Assembly: GCA_041481485.1 (NCBI GenBank)
Contig: JBGPBY010000516.1
Span: 1 to 5,225 of the forward strand
Length of the DNA: 5,225 nt
Source of the DNA: JBGPBY01 sp041481485
GTDB lineage: Bacteria > Acidobacteriota > Terriglobia > 20CM-2-55-15
Direction: 5' to 3'
This document shows positions 1-5,225 of this stretch, piece after piece. Below the pieces are notes generated by a model, which had not been told where the DNA came from, did no database searches, and saw nothing but the letters and a program-made list of their open reading frames with translations. Position 1 is the first letter of the stretch; each line of letters begins with the position of its first letter. Both the position numbers and the translations under genes were made by a program.

Positions 1-27
1 AAGGTCAAAGAATATGCGATTGAGTAG
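1..27 (+). pseudogene. Inverted duplicate of the response regulator 3' end
   Basis: The first nine plus-strand codons read KVKEYAIE followed by TAG at 25-27. This is identical in amino acids and in nucleotides to the last eight codons and stop of the response regulator encoded on the minus strand at 268-294. The copy is cut by the window edge, so how much of the gene is duplicated cannot be seen. It is either the end of an inverted second gene copy or, more likely, the outer part of a fold-back of the same DNA. Confidence 0.8.
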
Positions 28-54
28 CCTCCCCACTTTAAGGGATTTCTTGTT

Positions 55-144
55 CCCAATGTAGGGGCGGTCTATGAACACCCGCAATTTAGAGGAATTC
101 AGGCCACTCAATTGCGGGCGGTCATAGACCGCCCCTACATTGTG
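55..144. repeat. REP-like hairpin, left copy
   Basis: This 90-bp element has inverted arms 55-89 and 110-144 (i pairs with 199-i) around a 20-nt loop at 90-109. Each arm carries one 32-bp unit: 58-89 forward and 110-141 reversed. The unit contains a smaller hairpin, GGGCGGTC-TAT-GACCGCCC. The forward unit differs from the consensus at two bases (78 and 80), which weakens its inner hairpin; the reversed unit matches it exactly. The whole element is the inverted counterpart of the element at 151-240. Such GTAGGGGCGG palindromes resemble dispersed intergenic REP/BIME repeats; a family name cannot be given from sequence alone. Confidence 0.8.
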
Positions 145-150
145 AGATCT

Positions 151-240
151 CCCAATGTAGGGGCGGTCTATGACCGCCCGCAATTGAGTGGCCTGCATTC
201 CTCTAAATTGCGGGTGGTCATAGACCGCCCCTACATTGGG
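151..240. repeat. REP-like hairpin, right copy
   Basis: This 90-bp element has 35-nt inverted arms, 151-185 and 206-240 (i pairs with 391-i), with one G-T wobble at 176/215 and a 20-nt loop at 186-205. It holds two copies of the 32-bp unit, 154-185 forward and 206-237 reversed; the forward one contains an intact 8-bp GGGCGGTC/GACCGCCC mini-hairpin with a TAT loop (161-179). It starts 27 bp beyond the response regulator stop codon, the usual place for REP-type elements. As RNA it would fold into a very stable stem that could protect the 3' end of the operon transcript, but no T-tract follows it in the direction of transcription. It could also be a small non-autonomous element with 35-bp terminal inverted repeats. 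Confidence 0.85.
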
Positions 241-267
241 AACAAGAAATCCCTTAAAGTGGGGAGG

Positions 268-1638
268 CTACTCAATCGCATATTCTTTGACCTTGTTCAG
301 AAGCGTCTTGTACGAAACGTCGAGCATATCCGCAGCTTTGGTCTTGCTCCAGTTCGTTAATTCGAGCGCCTGACGGATTTTTGTTTTTTCGGCAGCCTCT
401 ATGGCACGACCCGCCACATCCGCGAGGGAACCCGACAAATCCAGCGCGTGGGCGAATACCTCGGAACCGTTCCGTTGTTGAAACGCGAAGTTCAGATCGT
501 TTAACAGTATTTCCTTTCCTTCGCACAGAATCACAGCGCGTTCGATGGTGTTTTGCAGCTCGCGGACATTACCTGGCCACGAATAATCGCCAATGGCGCG
601 CATGGCATCATCGCTGAGCTTCAGCCCTGGGCGGTGGAGATCCCTGGTAAATTTCTCGACAAAAAAGTCAGCGAGCAACCGCACATCGGACATCCGTTCG
701 CGGAGTGGCGGAATATGAATGGGAAATACGGTCAGCCGGAAGAAGAGGTCCTGTCGAAATTCCCTCTGTTCCACCAGCTCGTGAAGATTACGGTTGGTTG
801 CCGCGATGACCCGCGTGTTGATTCGCAACGTTTCGACACCGCCAATTCGTTCGAATGATTGATCCTCAATTGCGCGCAAAACCTTCGCCTGCACAGAAAC
901 ATGAAGTTCGCCTATTTCATCCAGAAAGATCGTCCCCTGATCTGCCAGTTCGAACTTGCCTGCTGCGCGGCTGCTGGCTCCGGTGAATGACCCGCGTTCG
1001 TGTCCGAACAATTCGTTTTCAATCAGGGTATCCGGAATGGCCGCACAGTTGACCGTAACGAAAGGCTTGTCGCGCCGCGGGCTCAATTGATGAATGGCTC
1101 GTGAGAACACTTCTTTGCCCGTTCCGCTCTCGCCGGTGAGCAGTACCGTGGCATCGGTAGGAGCCACACGTTGAATGCTCCTGCTGACGGCTTGAATGGC
1201 GGCGCTTTCTCCAATAATGGTTGGGATGCCGTAACGTTCCTGGGCTTCGGCCTTCAGCAGACTGTTTTCCAGGCGGAGTCCGCGTTCCTGCAATGCGCGA
1301 TCAACCAGCAGAGTCAAATGGCCAATATCGACCGGTTTTGGCAGGAAGTCGAATGCACCTTCTTTGATCGCTTCCACCGCTTCTTCGATAGTGCCGAATG
1401 CGGTCATAATGAGTACTGGAATTGTCGGATCCACTTCCCGCTGAGCTCGAAGAATGTCGAGGCCGGAATTTTCCGGTAATCGAAGATCGGTAATGACAAG
1501 GTGATATGGCCGTTTGCGAATCTTTTCTATCGCAATGGCTCCATCGGATGCTTCATCAACCAAATACCCCGATCTTTTGATCGCGGTCGCCAGCATTTGA
1601 CGAAGGCTGTCCTTGTCTTCTACCAGTAAAATCCGCAC
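268..1638 (-). CDS. NtrC-family sigma-54-dependent response regulator (PilR/AtoC-like)
   Basis: A 456-residue phosphorylation-controlled activator of sigma-54 RNA polymerase, cytoplasmic and DNA-binding. The receiver domain spans about 1-120, with acidic residues E7/D8, phospho-acceptor D51 in ITDLRLPENSG, T79 and K101. The AAA+ domain covers about 140-370: Walker A GESGTGKE (169-176), the sigma-54 contact loop as GSFTGA (216-221, usually GAFTGA), Walker B IFLDE (237-241), sensor ATN (280-282) and arginine-finger candidates R295/R301. A Fis-type helix-turn-helix lies at about 417-456. Length and domain order are complete. The start is GTG, placing VRILLVED at the N-terminus as the family expects; no ATG or TTG lies in frame between it and the previous stop. 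It follows the PilW-like gene by 33 nt. Pairing with the kinase two genes upstream and control of pilus genes are inferences. The exact name (PilR, AtoC, ZraR) cannot be settled. Confidence 0.96.
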   Translation of the reverse strand: MRILLVEDKDSLRQMLATAIKRSGYLVDEASDGAIAIEKIRKRPYHLVITDLRLPENSGLDILRAQREVDPTIPVLIMTAFGTIEEAVEAIKEGAFDFLPKPVDIGHLTLLVDRALQERGLRLENSLLKAEAQERYGIPTIIGESAAIQAVSRSIQRVAPTDATVLLTGESGTGKEVFSRAIHQLSPRRDKPFVTVNCAAIPDTLIENELFGHERGSFTGASSRAAGKFELADQGTIFLDEIGELHVSVQAKVLRAIEDQSFERIGGVETLRINTRVIAATNRNLHELVEQREFRQDLFFRLTVFPIHIPPLRERMSDVRLLADFFVEKFTRDLHRPGLKLSDDAMRAIGDYSWPGNVRELQNTIERAVILCEGKEILLNDLNFAFQQRNGSEVFAHALDLSGSLADVAGRAIEAAEKTKIRQALELTNWSKTKAADMLDVSYKTLLNKVKEYAIE

Positions 1639-1664
1639 GAGACGAGATGATAAGCCAAGGTCAT
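1620..1664 (-). other. Possible 14-codon leader ORF overlapping the regulator start
   Basis: An ATG at 1664 follows AGGAG (1673-1669) with 4-nt spacing, the best Shine-Dalgarno match I found at any start in the window. It overlaps the TAG stop of the PilW-like gene. The reading frame, MTLAYHLVSCGFYW then TAG, ends at 1620, 19 nt inside the response regulator gene in another frame. The regulator's own GTG has no Shine-Dalgarno sequence next to it. Terminating ribosomes could therefore reinitiate backwards at the GTG, giving translational coupling. The ATG may equally be chance. No function of the peptide itself can be inferred. Confidence 0.3.
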
Positions 1665-1671
1665 TGGACTC

Positions 1672-2565
1672 CTAGTGAATCGTTTGGCTGCGAATGAATG
1701 TCCGCACGGTCAACGTGCAGGATGCCCGGGAATGATTACTAAGTTCCTGTGTCGATTCCACGACAATCCGGACGTCGATGCGTGCGATTGCCCAGCGATT
1801 GGCGAGTGTATCGGGCACAACCGGTAAGCCTGCGCTGTCGAAGTAATCGAACTGTAACAGCGATACGTTGGTAACCATGTCGTTTGCCGGCGCCCAGACT
1901 GGACTTGCCGGATTAGCGGTATTGGTCGCTGTCGTATGTCTCAAAGTCCCCGAACTATCTCTGTAGATCGCGATTGCTTCTTCAAGACTTACCGTGGGTG
2001 AAACGGCAAACTGTGCGACACCACTCTGGCTTATTTCAATGGGTGTGATCTGCATACTCCGGCCCGACAATGAAATGGAAAGGATTGCCGCTCGAACCCA
2101 GGCCCATCGAGCAGTGCCAGCTTCGCCCCAGACGTAGAGAAAACGTCCTGTGGGCGAGCTGCCGACTGCGTTATAGAAACCTGAAACCGAGTCCATGGTA
2201 ACGGCAGCGGGAGTTCCCTGCGTCAGGCTCAATGGCAAAGGTGCGGTCACACTCGATTCTGCCGGAGCCAGTCCTGCACGCAGATTGAGGCGTGTGGAGC
2301 TTGAACCGGAGAGTATCGCGACCGTCGATTCGTTCTCCGCGAGATCAAACGACGCGGCATACCGCGGCACTCCCTGTCCCGCGACCCGGATTTCGTCGGA
2401 AATCTGGGATATTGCTGCGCGTGCACCCTGCTGCATTTCCGTGATCAGATTCTGATCGCGGTAGAGACGCTCATTTCGCTCAAATAACTGAAAGACGGAT
2501 GTTGCGACAATCATTGTGACAATTACGGCGACGAGTACCTCGGCCAGTGAGAATCCCCGTTGCAT
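1672..2565 (-). CDS. PilW-like type IV minor prepilin
   Basis: A 297-residue prepilin predicted to be cleaved by the prepilin peptidase and inserted as a minor (priming) subunit of a type IV pilus or pseudopilus. The leader is MQRG; cleavage would fall between G4 and F5, leaving F+1 and the conserved E+5 (E9). The hydrophobic N-terminal helix runs to about residue 28. It is followed by an amphipathic stretch with the PilW-typical pattern MQQGARAAISQISDEIRVAG (44-63), then a long Ser/Thr/Ala-rich region expected to be the beta-rich globular head. I see no disulfide pair typical of major pilins. The start lies 3 nt after the stop of the PilV-like gene, with only a weak GGTG ribosome site, consistent with coupling. 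PilW family is favoured over GspJ because of the AG-containing helix motif and the length; the exact subtype is less certain. Confidence 0.88.
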   Translation of the reverse strand: MQRGFSLAEVLVAVIVTMIVATSVFQLFERNERLYRDQNLITEMQQGARAAISQISDEIRVAGQGVPRYAASFDLAENESTVAILSGSSSTRLNLRAGLAPAESSVTAPLPLSLTQGTPAAVTMDSVSGFYNAVGSSPTGRFLYVWGEAGTARWAWVRAAILSISLSGRSMQITPIEISQSGVAQFAVSPTVSLEEAIAIYRDSSGTLRHTTATNTANPASPVWAPANDMVTNVSLLQFDYFDSAGLPVVPDTLANRWAIARIDVRIVVESTQELSNHSRASCTLTVRTFIRSQTIH

Positions 2566-2568
2566 GGA

Positions 2569-2991
2569 TCACCACGCGCTGCTGATGCGAGCCAGTTCCA
2601 CCGGGGTTCTCGGACTCCGCCATTCAAACACTGCTGTGGTGAGGGTCTGAAGACCGGCGCGGCGGATCTCCCAAAGGCGAAGATGTGTGGCCTGAGACGG
2701 GGACACCCCGACTGACGGCGGATTCGTAGCGTCGATTCGAATAAATTCCCTATATCCCGGGACGGCGTGAAGCGGATCAATGCTGCCGCCAACCTGCAGC
2801 GTGCCGGAAGCTGTGGAGTGCCGGAGTTCTTCCATCTTTTCACGTGCCAGCGTTAAGGCAATGGTCCGCTGACGGTTATGGAAGCTCGCAGCCGAGGATA
2901 CACAAAAAACGGAGACGGCAACCAGCAGCCCGGTCGCAAGTATGACGGAAGCCAGGAGAGATTCAATCAGCGCATAGCCGCAGGCTCGCAT
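2569..2991 (-). CDS. PilV/GspI-like type IV minor prepilin
   Basis: A short, 140-residue prepilin. The five-residue leader MRACG is followed by YALIESLLASVILATGLLV: cleavage after G5, Tyr instead of the usual Phe at +1, and the conserved Glu at +5 (E10). The hydrophobic helix covers about 6-36. Next comes RQRTIALTLAREKMEELRH (40-58), the A-x-x-LA-x-EKxEELR pattern seen in PilV and GspI proteins. The remainder is a small C-terminal domain. The start is fixed because an in-frame TAG lies 11 codons upstream, with no alternative ATG, GTG or TTG start between. It begins 32 nt after the kinase gene without a clear Shine-Dalgarno site, and its stop is 3 nt before the PilW-like gene. The two proteins probably act together in a minor-pilin tip or priming complex. 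PilV versus GspI cannot be separated by eye. Confidence 0.88.
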   Translation of the reverse strand: MRACGYALIESLLASVILATGLLVAVSVFCVSSAASFHNRQRTIALTLAREKMEELRHSTASGTLQVGGSIDPLHAVPGYREFIRIDATNPPSVGVSPSQATHLRLWEIRRAGLQTLTTAVFEWRSPRTPVELARISSAW

Positions 2992-3023
2992 GCCACAAGC
3001 GGTTGCACGTCTCTATCCGAATG

Positions 3024-4082
3024 TCATGACGGAAGAGGCAGCGAGATCACGAATTGGGTACCGAGCGGATCCGCCTGTCTTGCTTCAATCCGGCCGTTAT
3101 GGGCAATGACTATCTTTTGAGCAAGGGAAAGCCCCAGGCCCGTGCCTTGCGGTTTTGTCGTGAAAAAGGGTAAAAAGATTTTCGTCAAATTCGCGACCGG
3201 AATTCCCGATCCGTTGTCCTCGATGGTGATACTGAGGGTTCGTGCGTCGCGTTCGCGGGTCTCTTCCAGTTTCACGCGAATGCAGCCCTTGCCGGCGACG
3301 TTTCGCGTGGCGTCTATTGCATTCAAAAGAAGATTCACAAACAATTGCCGCATCAGGGTGGCGTCACAGGGAAGGATCGCCGTCTTGCTTCTGAATTCCC
3401 TCAATATTTCACAGCAACCGGGCCGCTGGTTCCGGACATCTGCGATGACGTTCTCAAGAAGCTCAATCAGGTCAACATCGATAATGGAGGGGTGGACTGG
3501 CCGGGCAAAATTCAGGAAATCCGTGATGATCGTCGACATGGATTTGGATTCCTTTTGAATCTCTCTGGCATAAGACTGGAGAACCTCCACGTTGGTCTCG
3601 CACACGGATAATTGCGAGTAACCCATGATTGTTGCGATGGAATTCTTGAATTCATGGGCGATGCCTGCCGACATCTCTCCCAGGGCTGCAAAGTTGTCCT
3701 TAAGCTTGATTTGTCTTTGAAGTTCGACAATTTCCGTAAGATCGGAGAGCAGGCAAAGCGCGCCTTGAATCGTTCCGTTTTCGCCGGTAACAGGAGAAAG
3801 ATTGATTCCGATCCGTTTGGTTTGCAGCATTTCTCCCGGAACATTGAATTCCACGCGCGTAAACACCTCTCCGGTCTTCAGGCAACGATCGACCATTTCC
3901 TGCAATTCCCGGGATTCCAACACCACGTCGCTCAACAGACCGTTGGTAAGCATGCCGCCGAATATCCGTTCGCTGGCGCGATTCTGGGCGATGATTCGTC
4001 CCCTGGGATCGACAATAAGAATGCCGCTGGGCATATCGTTGGTAATCTGCGAAATGGCATTCAGTGCTGTCAGGGTTGTCAT
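3024..4082 (-). CDS. Soluble PAS-domain sensor histidine kinase (NtrB/AtoS-like)
   Basis: A 352-residue kinase that would autophosphorylate on histidine and pass phosphate to the NtrC-type regulator in the same operon. A PAS domain occupies about 8-118 (ILIVDPRGRIIAQN at 21-34). The HisKA domain, about 130-196, has H143 in AHEFKNS with the HExxN arrangement of NtrB-type kinases. The HATPase domain, about 238-350, shows the N box LLLNAIDA (251-258), G1 EDNGSGIP (288-295), F box FLPFFTTK (303-310) and G2 GTGLGLS (313-319). I see no transmembrane segments, unlike the multi-pass sensor PilS, so it should sense a cytoplasmic signal or bind a partner through PAS. The chosen ATG overlaps the peptidase stop by four bases (ATGA); an ATG 11 codons further upstream is possible but gives an untypical extension. 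Partner and signal are inferred. Confidence 0.94.
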   Translation of the reverse strand: MTTLTALNAISQITNDMPSGILIVDPRGRIIAQNRASERIFGGMLTNGLLSDVVLESRELQEMVDRCLKTGEVFTRVEFNVPGEMLQTKRIGINLSPVTGENGTIQGALCLLSDLTEIVELQRQIKLKDNFAALGEMSAGIAHEFKNSIATIMGYSQLSVCETNVEVLQSYAREIQKESKSMSTIITDFLNFARPVHPSIIDVDLIELLENVIADVRNQRPGCCEILREFRSKTAILPCDATLMRQLFVNLLLNAIDATRNVAGKGCIRVKLEETRERDARTLSITIEDNGSGIPVANLTKIFLPFFTTKPQGTGLGLSLAQKIVIAHNGRIEARQADPLGTQFVISLPLPS

Positions 4083-4915
4083 AAAACCGGCTGGATCATA
4101 TGCAGGTAATACCAATGAATCATTGAGTCGCCATATAGCAGGGCGATGATTCCGGCAAGGCTGAGAAAGGTTCCAAACGGCAGTTCATAGTTGCGGTGTT
4201 TTCCGCCAAACCGGATCAATCCCAATCCGATAATCGCTCCAAGAATCGAGCCCATCATGATGGTCAGCAGTGCCAGTGGAGCGCCCAGAAAAGCGCCGAC
4301 CATCGCCATCATTTTGACATCGCCGAATCCCATGCCTTCAACGCCGCGCACGCGATAATACGCTTCTCCTACGATCCACAGCAGGCCTCCGCCGACAATC
4401 GCGCCGGCAATGCTTCCAATGAATGAAGCGGGTCTTGCCGCAAGGTCGCTGTATCCCGCGTAACTCAGAAGACCTTTCAGTAGAGGACTTGGCATCGCCA
4501 GAATGACGCTGACGGCGATCCCAACCCAAATTCCGTTTAACGTAATGGCGTCCGGCAGAATTCGATGGTCAACATCAATAAACGCCAGAATCACCAGAGC
4601 AGCGGCAAAAGCGAGAAATAATGCCCACTCCACGGTAAATCCGAACTTGAGATAGATCAGGACACTCAGCGCACCGGTGAGGAGTTCAACGGCGGGATAT
4701 CGTACGGAAATCTTTTGTTTGCAGTGGCGGCAACGGCCACCCAGGAGAAGATAGCTGAGAACCGGAACGTTGTCGTACCAGGCAATCAGTTTCTGACACT
4801 TCGGACAGCGGGAACGCGGATGAACGACGGACTGGTAATGTGGCAGACGCGCAATGCATACATTCAGGAAACTGCCAATGGCGAGACCAAATAACAGACA
4901 AACCAGGAGGTCCAT
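4079..4915 (-). CDS. Type IV prepilin peptidase / N-methyltransferase (PilD, A24A family)
   Basis: A 278-residue polytopic inner-membrane aspartic protease that removes prepilin leaders and methylates the new N-terminus; the two prepilins downstream are obvious substrates. The N-terminal domain has GSFLNVCIARLP (14-25) and two zinc-type pairs, C37-x-x-C40 and C62-x-x-C65, around the conserved YDNVPVLSYLLLGGRC stretch; this is typical of the bifunctional peptidase. The catalytic aspartates are expected in FIDVDHRILPD (D114 first, 112-122) and GMGFGD (D199). About seven or eight hydrophobic segments follow the first. The chosen start, MDLLVCLLFGL, lies 2 nt after the glycosyltransferase stop; an ATG 25 codons upstream (4990) would add a hydrophilic extension untypical of the family. 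The stop overlaps the kinase start. No strong ribosome-binding site is visible, so translation is probably coupled to the upstream gene. Confidence 0.96.
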   Translation of the reverse strand: MDLLVCLLFGLAIGSFLNVCIARLPHYQSVVHPRSRCPKCQKLIAWYDNVPVLSYLLLGGRCRHCKQKISVRYPAVELLTGALSVLIYLKFGFTVEWALFLAFAAALVILAFIDVDHRILPDAITLNGIWVGIAVSVILAMPSPLLKGLLSYAGYSDLAARPASFIGSIAGAIVGGGLLWIVGEAYYRVRGVEGMGFGDVKMMAMVGAFLGAPLALLTIMMGSILGAIIGLGLIRFGGKHRNYELPFGTFLSLAGIIALLYGDSMIHWYYLHMIQPVL

Positions 4916-4917
4916 CG

Positions 4918-5225
4918 TCAGCGAAGTATACGCAACTCCCTCAGGTAAATGTAGCGAGCGGCCGCAAAAGCAATCATGACACCGCGCCATCCATCCAGGA
5001 ACCCCAGGCGCAGAAAAAAAGTACGCATAAACGTTATCGGCGGTCCGGCGATTAACATTAGAGGATTCGCTCGTTTTCCGGACCGGTGCGCGGCTTCCGA
5101 TGACATTCGGGTGTAACGGTCGATGCGATGCAGATGATCGTTCCAGTCGCGAAAAGGGAAGTGAAGGATGTCCCCCTGAAATCGCTCGACAGGGACATCG
5201 GATTCAAGTTTTTCATGGACGGAAT
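4918..5225 (-). CDS. Family 2 glycosyltransferase, WaaE/KdtX-like, C-terminal part
   Basis: Only the last 101 residues are in the window; the catalytic GT-A domain lies beyond the right edge. The visible part begins SVHEKLESDVPVERFQGDIL and continues with HFPFRDWNDHLHRIDRYT, the pattern (VHE..., G-x-I-x-H, H...I.RYT) found near the end of the glycosyl-transferring domain in WaaE/KdtX-like proteins. A hydrophobic tail with FLRLGFLDGWRGVMIAFAAA then suggests membrane association, also typical of this group. Members transfer a sugar to lipopolysaccharide core or related envelope glycans; the substrate here is unknown. The TGA stop is 2 nt before the prepilin peptidase start, which indicates co-transcription. 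A role in pilin or surface-protein glycosylation is possible but unsupported by the sequence. Confidence 0.88.
   Translation of the reverse strand, partial: SVHEKLESDVPVERFQGDILHFPFRDWNDHLHRIDRYTRMSSEAAHRSGKRANPLMLIAGPPITFMRTFFLRLGFLDGWRGVMIAFAAARYIYLRELRILR

Larger units (their letters stand above)
1..294. repeat. 294-bp near-perfect palindrome at the window edge
   Basis: Base i pairs with base 295-i across the whole interval, with no spacer; the centre is AGATCT at 145-150. I checked all 147 pairs by eye and found three mismatches: 78/217, 99/196 and 143/152. The right arm contains the 3' end of the response regulator gene (268-294); the left arm repeats that end in inverted orientation. 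Each arm holds one 90-bp REP-like hairpin (55-144 and 151-240). Because pairing extends to base 1, the true outer limit of the left arm is not visible. The structure could be a fold-back at a contig end (snap-back synthesis or assembly through an inverted repeat) or a genuine large palindrome. A perfect palindrome of this size is usually unstable in bacteria with SbcCD-type nucleases, which favours an artefact. No T-run follows the hairpins, so this is not a canonical intrinsic terminator. Confidence 0.95.

Noticed and set aside
55..240. CRISPR array
   Set aside because: Units alternate in orientation with no regular unique spacers, and no cas genes are nearby.
151..240. Intrinsic terminator after the regulator gene
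   Set aside because: The stem is long and stable, but no T-run follows it in the minus direction. It fits a REP-like element better, though it may still affect transcript stability.
112..360. Plus-strand 82-residue frame with repeated VIDRPYI / GAVYDRPQL motifs
   Set aside because: The motifs are translations of the REP-like palindromes, and the rest lies antisense to the regulator gene. Such repeat-derived frames are commonly mis-annotated as proteins.
2523..2843. Minus-strand 106-residue frame overlapping both prepilin genes
   Set aside because: It is a frame-shifted shadow of two genes with clear prepilin signatures and has no motif of its own.
2836..2860. Sigma-54 promoter suggested by TGGCACG on the minus strand
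   Set aside because: The -24-like element is present, but no GC-containing -12 element follows at the required spacing, and it lies inside the PilV-like gene.
3612..4109. Plus-strand 165-residue frame opposite the kinase
   Set aside because: It lies wholly antisense to the kinase and its junction with pilD, with no recognisable domain; the kinase has all its family motifs.
4916..4990. Longer prepilin peptidase start at 4990
   Set aside because: It would overlap the glycosyltransferase by 73 nt and add a hydrophilic extension; the family normally starts just before the first membrane segment, as at 4915.

Overview
The window reads as one co-directional operon on the minus strand, entered part-way through its first visible gene at the right edge. 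In transcription order it holds: the C-terminal 101 residues of a WaaE/KdtX-like family 2 glycosyltransferase; a type IV prepilin peptidase (pilD); a soluble PAS histidine kinase; a short PilV/GspI-like prepilin; a PilW-like prepilin; and an NtrC-family sigma-54 response regulator (PilR/AtoC-like). Spacing is tight throughout: a 2-nt gap, a 4-nt ATGA overlap, and gaps of 32, 3 and 33 nt. Few starts have a good Shine-Dalgarno sequence, so translational coupling is likely. No promoter is visible, so the operon probably starts beyond the right edge.

The genes form a coherent set. The peptidase would cleave and N-methylate the two prepilins, which both carry a G^(F/Y)xxxE site and would join a type IV pilus or pseudopilus as minor subunits. 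The kinase (H143) and regulator (D51) look like a cognate pair controlling sigma-54-dependent, probably pilus-related, promoters. The pair is unusual in being separated by the two prepilin genes. The glycosyltransferase may act on envelope polysaccharide or on a surface protein.

Positions 1-267 hold no supported gene. They form most of a nearly perfect 294-bp palindrome (1-294, 144 of 147 pairs matching, no spacer at the centre, AGATCT at 145-150). It is built from four alternating copies of a 32-bp REP-like unit. Its outer ends include the last eight codons and stop of the regulator gene, so that coding end appears twice in opposite orientations. The symmetry runs exactly to the first base of the window. 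This could be a fold-back artefact at a contig end or a real giant palindrome, and it is the most unusual feature here.

The organism is a Gram-negative-type bacterium with type IV pilus machinery and sigma-54 control. The protein style (PilV/PilW-type prepilins, SYKTLLNKVKEY end of the Fis helix-turn-helix) and the dispersed GTAGGGGCGG palindromes fit Acidobacteriota or a deltaproteobacterial-type lineage, but this is a tentative inference. I found no clear new defence or mobile system.
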